Positions 1 through 12,279 of a DNA stretch of 34,976 bases are shown here, piece by piece. The stretch covers positions 1 through 34,976 of the forward strand of contig JABVXU010000556.1 in the NCBI GenBank assembly GCA_013365365.1. The letters are read 5' to 3'. The translations under genes and the position numbers were made by a program. The notes beneath the pieces were generated by a model, which was not told the origin of the DNA, did no database searches, and saw only the letters and a program-made list of their open reading frames with translations. How positions within the stretch are numbered: position 1 is the first letter of the stretch; each line of letters begins with the position of its first letter. The stretch is from Cruorifilaria tuberocauda. Taxonomy: Eukaryota > Nematoda > Chromadorea > Rhabditida > Onchocercidae.

Positions 1-130
1 AATTTTCAGTTGGAATTCGTTTTAAAGCTAACTTCATTTAAGGATTACATTGATATAAAAACATAATTTAATAAGCAGTCTTGAATGAATGACAGTTTAG
101 GTCGTAAATTCATCATTTTAAATCAAATAG

Positions 131-3100
131 AAATATGAGCAAAAAAAGAAAAATTCAGGTGACGACCAAAGTTACGTCTTGGCAGTTGGCAGCTGAGCAG
201 CGAGAAACAAAAAAGAGTCTTACAATGAAAGCACCGTATCTACAAACATTGTTTTCCCAACGAAATTTGGGTGGTACATGGTATCGAACTACAGTATCAC
301 CGATCATTCTTTCGGACGATCGTAAGAAATCCTCAGCACCAGTTTCAGCTGATTTCGATGAATCTGTTGGTGGTGAGAGAGCTCCTTTAATTGGAGAGAG
401 ACATGAATGTATTATTAATGTGGAGTATCTGGAACAGGTAAATATATTTTAGCAATAATTAGCTTCCCAGATTATTTTGCAGTTTTTTTGCTTCTAGGAA
501 TACTTGTTGATATAATTCTAATTGAATGATTTAAATTCGCTTGACTTATAGTTTGAGGTTCATTAATAAAGATGCAGAGTAATAATTTTTTGAGGTTCAC
601 ACATTATACTTATGCTATCAATTAAGAATGAATTATAGGAGGTAGTACGTAGGATTTATATGATGGCATACATACCTTCCGGCTTTTGGTCTCGACTGAT
701 GACGCGTGCACTTATCGATGATCATATCACAGCGTGTGTGGAGCGTTTATTGCAAGTTGAATACTTGTCGGAGAGCTGTTCCTTAGAGACACTGAATGAA
801 ATTTGTGACAAAAAATTTCTTCCATACTGGCTTCTTTGGCAAACAGGATTCGAAGTATGTGTTTTTTAGTTTTCCTGGTTTTTTTCCAATTTTCTTGGCA
901 GTTTTTATAGTAATATCATACAGTGAAAAGTCTTACTGTTCATTACTTATCTTCTCTGCACTATTTTGAAATTTGTGAAATATCAGTTGAAGTTACCTTA
1001 TTATTTCTTCTTGCTTCTATACCATTCTTTGCGTTTACATGTAAAAGATAGTTCCATATATTTTTCATGCAACAATATTCGTTTTCCTCCTTGCTTAATT
1101 AGAAGTAGATGAAACATTTGGTTTCTTAATTAAAGGTCTACATTTCCGAGTGCAAAAAATAACGATGATATGATTATTACTGTACAGATATGTATATATA
1201 ATCTTCAAATGTTGTTGTATAAAATTATTTTTTATTGATGTTTCTTTAGTCACTACATCTTATCATTGTCCGAAATGGAAATTTTCCATTTTCAAATGGT
1301 GAGAAACAATAAAATTTTTTGAATTAGACCTTTTGAGATGGAGTGGGAATTTTTTTTTTTGCCCCATTTTCAGTGCGATATTTCCAGATCTTGGCGTTTG
1401 ATAAAACAATATTCACAATACGCCAGTTCTTACCGCTTGCAGAAGTCCGAGATGTTCATTATGAACTAGTTGACTGGCGTTGTTGTACAGAGGATAATAA
1501 CTGGCGTACGTTGGATATGAGTGGCTCCTCGCTAATCGAAATCATCATCCCAGCAGTCAGGTTCTAATTATGTTCCGTGCTTGATTGCCATTCTTGATTA
1601 CCATAGCAAATGAATGCAAAATGATTTGTTAATATTTCAGGATAAATTTAATGAGCGGTGAAAGGGAATATGTCCTTCGGAGTAACCGTACTGCTGTGAC
1701 CCGTCTCTTAGCTCTAATTGTAGACATCATGGATACTTTGTTGGAAGATTGGTATGTATTTATCTACATGAAGAGTAATGCATATTTATGTGCTGCATTT
1801 GAATATTTGAAAGATACCTCATAAATCTGGATTGAGTAATTTTGATAAAGGTTTGGTGGTTGATAGATTTGGTTCTTTACTGATGGTAATTTGAAACTTT
1901 AGGTATCCTTCGTTAGGAACACGTTTTGTCCACACTTCAGAAGGATGCCTCCTTGTAAATCGTCTCGTTCCTTGTCTCAAATGTGTCAGCAATACGCGAA
2001 ATTTGGATAGTTTTTCCAAAGTTAAGAAAAATGATGACATAATGTGGTGATTTTTATTTAATTATAAAATTTTGCAATTCGTGAAATGAAATCAGCTCAT
2101 GTTGTCACCTGTTATGTCCTTACTTATCACTACTATTTTAATCTGTCTAGCATTATATGGCATTATGCTTGAATCAAGCACTCAACATTAGTGAGTAGCA
2201 ACATCGTATTATGAAGGTATTACTTTTCCTCTACTCTTCCACAAACGATATTTTAGTGAGGCATTATCAAAGCAAAAGTTGCATGCATTCACGGTGGAAG
2301 AATGTATCCTGAGCGCTCATGATGGAGTTAATTTAAAATGTCCCGTGCACTTCGACATATCCATTGTGGACATTGCTCCTGACACTGTTTTTCTGGATAT
2401 AAGTGAGGATTATCTTATCCAACCTACTTCTGTGAAGCGTGGTAAATTGCTTGGACATGGTGCATTCGGTTTTGTGTTTAAAGCCGCTCTCAAAATTTCG
2501 GTAAGGTATATTCACAGATGGTAGTTAGAGATGAGTAATGTCTGGTGGAGTATTTCGTTTTTTTCAAATATATTAAGCATTAATTTTTGATTTTTCATAA
2601 GCGATAGATTTTATAAGAAAAGGCTTGTATAGACGATCAAATTACTGATTTTATCGTATGTTCCAGAATAGAAACATGCAAGATGCTGCGTTAAAAATGT
2701 TGGAACCGGTGGAACCAGGTTTGGGGGCTCGAGAATCGTCTATTTCAGCATATAAAGTAAATCTCTGCTGTGGTTCATATGTTAATAATTAATAATTTGC
2801 AAGAATTAAATCTTCTTTGTGTTAAACAGATATTTTTAGGCAGCGTATGCGAAATGGCAACGAGATCCATTACAAAATGCTTGCCGTGCATACTGTACCT
2901 GCCGACAAGAGTTGAATGTGTTAGCATCACTACAACATTCTCACATCACTGCGCTAGTAGGAGTATGCCCGCGACCTCTAGCTCTGTTGATCGAATTAGC
3001 ACCTCTTGGTGCTTTGAATCATCTGCTCAGTAATTACCGGCGGAGCGGGGCCCGGTTACGTCTCAGTGTCATCCAAGACACTGCCAGTCAGGTTCTTTCA

Positions 3101-6100
3101 ACGATTTTGAGCCATATTAAATTGACTTTCTTCAATATATAGTTTCATACAACAAAAATATTTGGATTATTTTGAAGTTTTACATAAACTACATAATCAT
3201 TGAATCGCTTTTTCCAATTTTAGGTAGCCAAAGCGCTGGAATATCTTCACGAACACCGTATCATTTACCGTGATCTAAAATGTGAAAATGTCTTGACATG
3301 GCGATTCCCACCGCCGTTCAGTACCATAACGGATGTACTGATTAAACTGGGGGATTACGGTATATCACGAAGCTCATTTCCATCTGGTGGTGCAAAGGGA
3401 TTCGGCGGAACTGAAGGTTTCATGGCTCCAGAAATAATGCGTTACAACGGGGAACAAGAATACACAGAAAAGGTAATATTTAAACAGTCATATTTTTATT
3501 TATTTTCCTTCTTTCATACATTTTAATTTGTATTCTAATATAGGTAGACTGTTTCTCATTTGCGATGTTCTTGTATGAGCTGATAAGTCTCAAGCTACCA
3601 TTTGATGGCCATGAACAACTTAAGGAATATGTTCTAGATGGGGGTCGACCGCGGCTTACTCCTTCTGTGAGTCTTTTTCTTTTAGTACCATTTTAAAAAT
3701 AAATGAAGCTGTGGAAACTTTCCTCTAATGCAAGCTTATTTGTTGAGCAATTATCTATTTGATTTTACTTATTTGGTTGATTTATTGAGTATTTTATTAT
3801 TGGTTAATAAATCCATAATCACTCGTGTTATTCTGTATAGATGCATTGATTGTACACTTGCACTCATACTTCAGATGATCATAAATTATTCCATAATTTA
3901 TGATTTTCTGCTCTGGTTGTCGCATTACAGGAATTGTTATATCCTTGCAACGTGCTCGATGTGATGGTTGTTTGTTGGGCAGCACAACCAGTGGATCGTC
4001 CTTCGGCTTCTCAAATTGTCTCTATGACTACAGCTCCCGAATTTACTCATCTGCTAGACGTGATTTCCTTAAATGACCCGGATTCGGCTGTCAATGCTAG
4101 CATTACTTTTCCCAGTAAGTAGTTCATTGTTTCCGCTCATAATCAAGTTGTAACGAAAAAAAGTATGAGAATCTTTCTCCAAGTCTTGATTGATGATTTT
4201 GATTACGAATCTCTCAATACCATTTGATTTGTTTGTTTTTAATAATGTGTATGAATTAATAGCTGTTATTAGTCTCTACTATGCCAAAGGTTCTCTTATG
4301 CGTTGAACTGACGTAATCGGAGTTTTAATAATAGTTCCTTTAATTTTTCGAACTTTCAGCGTGTTAGAGATATCGTAATCTTATTTTTTCGTATTAATTT
4401 GATTTTAGATTTGGATGATATCGAAATGGGTTCTACAATAGAAGACAATGTTGAAGGTGAAGTATGGATGAGCAGATCGGACGGGTCTGTCACTGTTGTT
4501 AGTTGCAACCAGTATGGTTGGCTAGATTCTAAGGTTGCTTTATTCCTTATATATTTTGATGTTTGTTTGATTTTTATTAATTCTTCGTATCTATTTTAAA
4601 GGTTGAAAAGCATAGTATGTGAAATCAAAAATTACAGTATTGTATTATTGGCAAAATTGCAGAGCATCATCATGAATACGGATAGAACAGTAATATTGGC
4701 TATGTGTGTGGTCAATAACAACGTATGGCTTGCGGAATCGACGGGAATACTGAGGATTTATTGGTTCGTTAATGTCATCTGATACGGAAATTGATTTTAT
4801 TGAGAAGTTAGTAAAGCAAAATCATTTTTCACACTTTCGTACTGTCAAAACTAATCTGTTTATAGCCGTTCATCATATTCCGAAATTTGGTCGTTCTCGA
4901 TATCACGTTTCCTTCCCACTGCACATCTCTCTATTAGTGTCATTTCTTTATCGGTTTTTATTACTGCTCCGCTCTTAATACTAGTTACTCTTCCATCTGC
5001 GTTATTGCTTGTGAAAGGTGATCATGCTTCTGATTGCCCTTTCATTTCATCCATTGGTTTATCCACCATTCGCTCATCTGTTATAATCGATTATGGCCAG
5101 AATGTGAAGTAAGTAGTTTTTTTTTACTTAGTTTTACTTAGTTTTCAGGGTACTAAAATAATGTAGAGATTTGTTGCTGTTTTATTTTTCAATTTTTTTT
5201 TTGAAATAAATATTTGATTTAATTTCGTTCGTTATCTGTATAAAAATTTTATCAAAATAAATCTTAATCTGTGATTGATTAAGATTCACCTAGTTATTTA
5301 TTCTTCGATTAATTTGAGATCAATTTGTTAATCTATTGATTCATCCGTGATTTGAACAACGGCACAAGTGAATAATGCTATTATATATTAGTAGATATGG
5401 GCAATATGTATAATGCGGAAAAAAGAAAAGATTTGAATCCTTTTTTTCCAGGCAAATATGGACGGGACACGAACATTCCTCTATATCTATTTATGATGTA
5501 ACCTTAGAAAATCGATTGGTACTCTCTGCAAACATTTGTCATGGTGAAAGTCAGATAAATACTGTTGAGAAAAACTACGTTTCACATATGGTAACTACTG
5601 GAACGAATTCGACTCTATTATGGTCTGTTCTCTCGCACGGGAGCAAAGTAATTTACTCATCAATACATTGATAGTAATTTTTATTGACCAGATCATTAGT
5701 TTGGTGACATTCCATTTCAGTATCCTAATTGTTGCTAAGAGGAGTAAAATGCTGATAATATGTATTTAATATATGCTTCCCATAAAAATATTTCATCTCC
5801 TAACCGTTGTTAGATAGTTACCTCTATCTTATTAGCAATATAGCTATAAATTAATTGATAAGATACAATTGTGCAAATTATTGTTGTGATTAACAAATCC
5901 TGCTGCTGACCATTATTACTAATTTCATTTGGTTCTGAAAGGAATGCATATCTGTAGGTGTATCAGTGGTCCACGACATCTCGAAAGGTGCGTAATCGAC
6001 TTGACTCTCGTAAAATATTGCCTTCCTCCGAATCAATTTCAACTCTAGATATTGAGGCATCTCGAAATGGTTATGTTTCTGCACTTGCGCTGCTAAATAA

Positions 6101-7392
6101 GACGGATGGTGCACAACTGTATATAGGAACTAGCAGAGGGGCAATAATTGTTGCTCAAGCTTTCGAAGTAAGTAAATTAATGTATTGATAACAGGGTTTA
6201 GGCATAGGACTTTGAAAAGACGAAGAAAGAGGTTATTTGAGATATATTTATTTGAAAAAAACTGCACGTAAGTGCACGCAATTTGATTCCATACCAAATG
6301 TGTTTCAGACACCAACATTTCATAGTTAAAATATGAGAAATAGGGTATGAATTTGAATTTTGTACCTTTAATAATGTTTTTTTCACTCATGTTTTTTATC
6401 ATTACTTTATTTATAACATCATCAAAGTTGTGAACTATATCAGTTGATAATATAGTAAAGGAACTTTTACGTTTATAAAGGTTTAATTAATATTTTAATG
6501 CATTCTGAAGGCACAAAAGTTTTACATGAAGAATGCACTATTGAACCACGTCGTTGGCAAAAGGATCTCCATGAGTTAGCTTCGATGATCAAGTTTGGAA
6601 TCATGAACCAAAGATTATTTACCGGATTAACTTGACTTAGGACACTGAAATGTTTTGGAATAAAAGATGTAGCAATTTTTCATATTTTATCATGATCGAT
6701 AGTTATGCGTATCACTAAGTTTTTTATTTTGTTAAAGAAATTGATGTTGGCGAAAAACTTCTACATATATACAGCTATATTGCAGATGCGACCACTTGCT
6801 GCATTCCGGCCATATGTGGAAGATGTGCATACGATTGTTGTGTTGGACGTAGCCTCAGCTCTGAATGAATACATACGTAATCACAAAGATTTTGTCAGTA
6901 TAGCAAGCTTGGGAAGACGAAGTTTTGATGCTAACAGAAGTGGTAGCGGAAATGACCCATCAGAAAATGTTAGTTGCGCGAAGGATCGTGTATCGCAAAC
7001 AGTAGATCGTTTTAGGCAGGATACTGCTGAATGTGTATCATCCTTAGATAGCTATGTAATTACGATTGGAAATGGATACAGGTTTGTATACTTTTAACTT
7101 TTTTAACCGTTTCAGTTTGTAATAGATTCAGAATTTGATATTTAGTAATATTTATCTAGATTATTAATTGCTTGCAGCACTTCTTGTCATTTGTGCCACT
7201 TAACAATTTTTAGATAGAAAACTCGAGAATATATTGAGATTTAAATAATGTTGCACATTATTATAAATCATTTAGCTAACTTTCAGATGTCTGATAGATC
7301 GATTTACGGACCGGAAGCATCAAGGATCAGCTACTCTTCGTCGAGAGTCGCATTGCGCAATCATATGGCGTACAGATGAATGGGTTTCATAA
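131..7392 (+). CDS. lrk-1: LRRK-family Roco protein kinase (LRK-1 type), 3' part of gene
   Basis: Leucine-rich-repeat kinase; the Ank/LRR/ROC part lies upstream of the window. Exons: 131-437 (or from 159), 639-854, 1250-1298, 1374-1560, 1641-1751, 1903-2046, 2257-2500, 2667-2756, 2840-3091, 3224-3472, 3544-3666, 3931-4114, 4409-4533, 4663-4763, 4866-5108, 5452-5647, 5958-6167, 6786-7081, 7287-7392; all phases agree, giving about 1,140 residues. COR part: IPSGFWSRL near 680. Kinase: P-loop GHGAFG at 2453, Lys in AALKML near 2695, helix-C Glu in CRQELNVL, YRDLKCEN at 3266, then DYG at 3353-3361. DYG instead of DFG is a hallmark of LRRK kinases; GTEGFMAPE follows. The rest is a WD40-like C-terminus with GTNSTLLWSV and VYQWST blades. 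Catalytic residues are intact, so an active Ser/Thr kinase of endomembranes is inferred. Introns over 300 bp (855-1249, 5109-5451, 5648-5957, 6168-6785) show nothing else. No AATAAA was seen after the stop. The least certain exons are 1 and 4866-5108. Confidence 0.93.
5260..5286. repeat. Perfect 10-bp inverted repeat with 7-bp loop
   Basis: AATCTTAATC at 5260-5269 is the exact reverse complement of 5277-5286, with seven bases between. It lies in the lrk-1 intron 5109-5451. It could form a small hairpin in the pre-mRNA; in AT-rich intron sequence chance is also possible. Confidence 0.6.
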
Positions 7393-8123
7393 CTAATGTA
7401 GTTTCAAATTGTATATGTTTAGTTACTCCATCTATTTCTGCAGACCACCATAAATCATGTCAATCTGTTGTTTTTTGTCATCTTAAGGTGATAGTACAAG
7501 TTTACTTTCGTCGATTTTCAAGTCCTTCTGTCGCTTTTCTAAAGGACTTTTCAGTTAGTTGGATTTTATGTTCCTTGTTACTTGTAAAGATTCGCATCTT
7601 TTTCTTTCCAAAACTCTTCAAGCAGTCACATAAAAAAAAAAAAAAACTGAGGTTTGGTGATGAGCTCTTTACCTCCTGTTGTTATTTACAGTTTTGATTA
7701 CCTGTTATTTCTTCAACAAATAGTGTATGTTAAGTGCTTAGTAAAGATGAGGTAGTAATTAGAGTGTTTTCAGATGCGTATTGCACTGTACCATAGGTGC
7801 TGTTAGGACTAATATGCTAATGTCTTCACAATTTACTGTCGATAAGCGTTAAGCAGGTCATACACATCCGGTGAACTCTGTTTGTAATATTGACCTTTGC
7901 TTCTTCGTTGGAAACATGTTTTGAGATTTTTGCAGTTTTCCAGTGATAAAATTTGTGAAATTTCAGATTATTCCATATCCCGCTCACAGTTTAAGCACGC
8001 ATCAAAAGTTTTTTATTAATCATTTTTACGGTCGCTCATAATGCTGATGAGAGCGTTATATGAAATCTTTTAAAGATTTGTAGAAAAGATCGAAATTTAG
8101 CTCGAAAGATAGCAGGAGAGTGA
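7393..8123. other. Spacer between lrk-1 and the LSM10-like gene
   Basis: No supportable gene. It contains a run of 15 A at 7632-7646 and no canonical AATAAA for the upstream gene. A TTTCAG at 7961-7966 could be a trans-splice acceptor for the downstream gene, 158 bp before its ATG, with other AGs closer. An open frame at 7380-7697 has no family features and is T-rich; I do not call it. Confidence 0.5.
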
Positions 8124-9040
8124 ATGGCGTTTTTGCGATCAGCAGAATCCAAAAAGAAGAGAGCAGCCAACTCATTAGCTTGTCTCCTTCGGGCTGTAGA
8201 GGGGAGTTGGGTAGCTATCGAGCTGAAAGATTACTCTACTGTACGAGGTTAGACGTTTTAGTACACTGACCATATATGATTCGAGTCATGAGTTATTTCT
8301 GTAGTTATTGTAGAATTAGTGCTTAATATTTATTATTATTCTAAGTTCAAAGAGATCTTTATTGTTTTCATTTCCTTACCACAGTTATGAGTGAAAAAAA
8401 GGAAAGGCAATGAGCAAGGGTAAGAAGACTCATATTTTATGAAATTTTGTGGGAGGAGGATCTAGGCATTGAATCAGACTTCATCTTAAAATCCAATTTT
8501 TATGACCTTACAACAGTTATATATCGATTAGTGAAATCAGCGCAACATCACATTTATTTATTAATCTATTTAGGATGTGCAGATTGTAAATAATTGAGTT
8601 GCGGTTAATTTTACATTTATGTTGATTTTTACAATTGCATTAAATTAGATAAATATTTTTTGGCAAGTGAGTTCCCAGTATCAATAATAGCGAAATATTC
8701 CATCTTTCTAATCAGATCACTTTTTCTGTTGCTTTAGTTAGACATTAAATTATTTCATTTTACCACCAAAAATGTTGTAAGAACCTATTGCGAAATTGTA
8801 ATTTTAGGTATTCTGGCACACTGTGATGATGTTATGAATGTGGAAATGAATGCCGTTACTATTCATAAAGCTTGGCACCGTGTTGTGCCTCTTCATTGCG
8901 ATAGTTTCTATATACAAGGCAAATTTATACGTTTTGTACACTTTGATCATTATTTCAACGCTCCCAAAGTAATACGCAAGTGGTTAAATATTCCTCGAAA
9001 GTTCGGGAGGCCACGGCCACTACGAAAAAGGATACGTTAG
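8124..9040 (+). CDS. LSM10: Sm-like protein, closest to LSM10 (U7 snRNP type)
   Basis: Two exons, 8124-8247 and 8808-9040, joined as G|GT (Gly), encode 118 residues. The intron is 559 bp. The protein begins MAFLRSAESKKK and then has an Sm fold. Sm1 runs from about residue 22: SLACLLRAVEG, WVAIELKDYSTVRG, then ILAHCDDVMNVEM with the D-x-x-M-N core. Sm2 is DSFYIQGKFIRFVHF. The Sm2 signature IQGKFIRFVH, in place of the canonical I-R-G-N, plus the following helix and the basic tail (RKFGRPRPLRKRIR), fit LSM10 better than SmD1. In the family, LSM10 with LSM11 replaces SmD1/D2 in the U7 snRNP that processes histone pre-mRNA 3' ends. Sm-like is certain; LSM10 identity is inferred from motifs. SmD1-like or another LSM remains possible. 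The stop is followed by AATAAA at 9186. Confidence 0.7.
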
Positions 9041-9185
9041 ATTCTGTGATCAATTAGGGTTAAATAGAACAGTGATCTAGCTTTTTATGTATCTCAACAT
9101 TTGCTTCTGAGTATTATGACTTGTTATACCTCTTCGTTCTACCTTACCTTATTCTACTTTGATAGAATAATTAATTTCTATAGCA

Positions 9186-9191
9186 AATAAA
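9186..9191 (+). terminator. Poly(A) signal of the LSM10-like gene
   Basis: AATAAA 146 bp after the stop codon; the first canonical signal downstream of the gene. Confidence 0.6.
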
Positions 9192-10157
9192 TATATTTAA
9201 TGGTATCTTCTTCCTAACATATGTGCTATTGCTATATATAAAGGAGGAAGAAAAGAATTATTTGTTATTTTCCGCTTCCCGGTAGATGCCTTGATACATC
9301 GGAGTCACTGTTTCAAATTCTCCTATTACTTTTCATGCACAAAAGGAAACGTACTATTACTTTACTTACTAAACTGATATACATCTTTTATTTTACTCTT
9401 ATGCGATTGTATTAATTACGAATGAGAATTTACAATATTCCTGCATGAGCGATGCAACATCTATAAAAAACTAATCCACACAATAATTCGGAAATGCAGA
9501 AAAACTCAACGAATCACTTTTCCATATCGCCTGAAACGCTGAAAACAAAAATGAGAAGCACAGTCAGACTTCAGCTATAAACAAAAGATACCACATTAAC
9601 TGTTGTAACGACGAATTTCTTAAAGAATTTGAGATTTTGATGTGGGTGCTATAATTGCAATGCAGCACAAATGTACATCTTGAAAGTGCTATTGGTCTGT
9701 TCTCGTTTTTAGATTTAAACCACCCTATTTGATGAACATTGTGACTTCTTCAGATGAATTTTAGATAGAGAGAGAGAGATCAATGATGCATTGATCATTT
9801 TCCGCACTGAGATTGATCCTTATCTGATGAAAGTAGTAACGTGATGACTTGCCATTTTATCTCTACACTCTTCTTGATGATATGCGTAAATTATTCTTAC
9901 CCTTTCACTTTCTTCAATTTCTGCCAGAGAAATAAACAAACCAAGCTGATGGGACTCAGAATTTCATATTGGCAAAGACGTGGTGACATAAGAGACACTC
10001 GTAATTTGGAGATTTATGGTTCTTGGCAACATGAAGGAGGGGGTTAATGTGGTTAATATATAAAAATGTGTGGTTAATATATTTGATTTGTTCGGGGTTG
10101 CGCAAAGCATGGTTCAGGGATAGCTATTTTGGTGTTTCTCCTATTTTACTTATTTCC
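9192..10157. other. Spacer between the LSM10-like gene and BI-1
   Basis: No convincing gene on either strand. A 68-codon frame at 9841-10047 starts at GTG and has no family features. A (GA)n stretch (9765-9778) runs into a perfect 8-bp inverted repeat at 9778-9796. The region should hold the BI-1 promoter; I see no recognisable element. Confidence 0.5.
9778..9796. repeat. 8-bp inverted repeat GATCAATG/CATTGATC
   Basis: Two perfect 8-bp arms separated by ATG, directly following a GA-repeat, about 380 bp upstream of the BI-1 start. A dimeric factor site or chance. Confidence 0.5.
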
Positions 10158-10159
10158 AG
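10158..10159 (+). promoter_or_regulatory. Probable trans-splice (SL) acceptor for BI-1
   Basis: A TATTTCCAG acceptor lies 13 bases before the BI-1 ATG with no upstream coding exon in phase. An intron-type acceptor this close to the first ATG is the usual appearance of a nematode spliced-leader site. Confidence 0.55.
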
Positions 10160-10172
10160 CAAGATAAGTAAC

Positions 10173-11678
10173 ATGGCCTACAGAAGAGAGAATATACGAG
10201 ATGAGAATGATGTCTTTCATAAAATTCGCAATGTCTTCGCTTCTTTGAATGACAAATTGTAAGTCGTTATATTTGTTATGGCAGAAATTAAAAACCTATT
10301 GGTTCATAAAGTCCAATTTGAAAGCTAATATTAGCTTTCGAAAGCCATGTCAGAACATCGCAGTGAACCATGCAAACAGTGTTCATTTGTAGTAGCAATA
10401 TCACATGGATTCTTTTTATCTCATTTGTTGTAAGTGAAATCAAATGTGATTTAGTTCCTGAATATTTCCTTATTCATAATTTTATTACTTTCTTCTAAAT
10501 TAATTTCCGAGTTAATTGCATTTCGACAAATCCTATTGTTTAGGGAGAAGGATGTACGAGAGCACTTGCGAGCTGTTTATGGAACTTTGGCGTTGGGTTT
10601 AATCGCAGCAGCTGTTGGAGCCATGCTTCATTTATTCATTGATTTTCTTCGTGATAATTTCTTTCTTTTGTTTGGTTCTATCCTGCTAATGATAGCACTG
10701 TTAAAGACCCCGCATACTGTTCATAACGAACATAAACGATTTGGATATTTCATGGCATTTTGCGCTCTTTCTGGTACATTTTTCGTTAGTTGTTTATATA
10801 AAATATGTTAATGAATTATTTTCAATTTTTGCGATCATTCTAGGTATGAATTCTGGTCCATTCATTGAGAAAGTTTTAATGGTCGATCCGTCAACTGTTC
10901 TCACTGCATTCCTTGCTACTGCGATCGTTTTTAGTTGTTTCACTATGGCAGCGTTACATGCACCTTCCACAAAATTTCTACATCTTGGAGGTTTTCTGCC
11001 TGTTTAATCGTTTTTTGAACTAGAATTAGGAGGAGGTATAGAAAATCTGCTTGTCCAATGAAGAATTTATTAAAAAAGGAACTGTTAATCATAATGTCTT
11101 TTCTATTATAGGGATAATTATTTCGGGACTACTGTTTAGTATGATCACGGCGGTTTTTTCGCGCTCTGCATTTATGCATACCAGCTGCCTTTGGTTAGCG
11201 TTTGTAATCAATTGCATTCTGGTACTGTATGATACACAACTAATTTGTGAGAAGCGTCGTCATGGTGACACGGATTATATATTGCACACCATCGAACTTT
11301 TCATCGACTCCATCAACCTCTTCCGCTATGTACTTGCTATTCTCAGTGAAAAAAAGGTATGTTTACTCGTTGTGATCAAGTCATTCTTCGGTTAAGAAAT
11401 TGAACCGGAATTTTCAAGTATGAAATTTGGTTTCGGGATGTGTATTGCACCTTTGTTGTTAAAATATTAATTACAAGATCTTGTTTTAATAGTTCCGTTT
11501 CCTTTATTCTCCGGTTACTATTTCTATCTTCTTCCAAGATGGGCCCTTGAAGTTGTATTAGCTTTTTTAATAACATACTGATAAGTGAATTTCAAAAATA
11601 TTCAAAGATATATGGCGCTGAAATAATTGGTTTATTAAATTTTTTTAGGAGAGAGCAGACCGTAAAAGGAACGACTGA
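10173..11678 (+). CDS. TMBIM6: Bax inhibitor-1 / TMBIM6-like membrane protein
   Basis: Exons 10173-10258, 10544-10773, 10844-10990, 11112-11356 and 11649-11678 give 245 residues, close to the usual length (about 237). BI-1 is an ER membrane protein that limits cell death and leaks calcium in a pH-dependent way. Visible features: a cytosolic N-terminus (MAYRRENIRDENDVF), then about six to seven hydrophobic segments (LALGLIAAAVGAML, FLLFGSILLMIAL, FATCALSGTF-like FCALSG, TAFLATAIVFSCFTMAAL, IIISGLLFSMIT, LWLAFVINCILVLYDTQLI). The family core DTQLI..KRRHGDTDYI is present with both acidic residues (GD, D before YI). The last 10 codons sit on a tiny separate exon giving a charged KKERADRKRND tail, matching the Lys-rich tail of BI-1. 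The start is the first ATG after a trans-splice-type acceptor. Confidence 0.95.
10320..10339. repeat. Perfect 20-bp palindrome in BI-1 intron 1
   Basis: GAAAGCTAAT followed directly by its exact reverse complement ATTAGCTTTC. It lies 60 bp inside the first intron of BI-1. Length without a spacer is unusual, but the function is unknown. Confidence 0.7.
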
Positions 11679-12241
11679 AGAACAACAAGAACAGTTCTGT
11701 CTATCTGATTTTCTCATTATTCGTTTCTTTTCATGTTTTTTGCAGCTTTTTCGTACTTTTCATCAATAAAATTTATCCAGTTTATTGTTCACTGCATGAA
11801 AAACACATCGAGGTTCAAGATATTGTCGCTATATTTTTTTATGATTGATAGAAAGTGTAAATTGCATTCGAAGAATGCAGTTTTATTTTTATTGGTAATA
11901 TCAGAGTAGATTGGAAAGTACTGTGCATAGAAGGGATGCTATAAAGTCTCACGAAAAAAAAAATGAAGTTTTCGTGAAGTATGTTCGTCTATATTGTTAT
12001 ATGGTTCATCTGATTAGTTGGCACTTACTGTTGGGGACTATCACTTTTAACGGCAGCATTCCTTCTAGTAGGATATCACGCTGTCTTATAAAGGAAAAGG
12101 GTTGGTTACAATTGAATCAGATGGTGTTGTGCAAATGTTAACTTTTTGTCAATAATTACTGGAGATATTGATGTTACCTTTTCTGTTATTTCTGCTGTAG
12201 TTTTGATAGTAGGATTTTCGGTATTTTTAATACGATTTTTC
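11679..12241. other. BI-1 3' UTR and spacer to MTM
   Basis: AATAAA at 11765-11770 probably ends BI-1. The rest is AT-rich with no supportable gene; a 76-codon frame at 11911 lacks an ATG and family features. The BI-1 stop to MTM ATG distance is about 600 bp, compatible with either separate promoters or a loose operon. Confidence 0.5.
11765..11770 (+). terminator. Poly(A) signal of BI-1
   Basis: AATAAA 87 bp after the stop codon. Confidence 0.7.
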
Positions 12242-12243
12242 AG
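12242..12243 (+). promoter_or_regulatory. Probable trans-splice acceptor for MTM
   Basis: ATTTTTCAG ends here, 36 bases before the MTM ATG, in a pyrimidine-rich context with no coding exon upstream. Confidence 0.5.
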
Positions 12244-12279
12244 GATGTGAAGTTAATGATTAATTAGAAGTGTGAAGGA

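Noticed and set aside
1819..2040. 73-codon minus frame inside lrk-1
   Set aside because: Antisense shadow of the exon 1903-2046 and its intron; no homology or splice sites.
7632..7646. 15-A run as a possible retroposed poly(A) tail
   Set aside because: No processed-gene sequence upstream of it and no target-site duplication; homopolymer runs are common here.
7380..7697. 105-codon + frame after the lrk-1 stop
   Set aside because: Begins inside lrk-1's last exon in another frame, T-rich, crosses a 15-A run, no family features.
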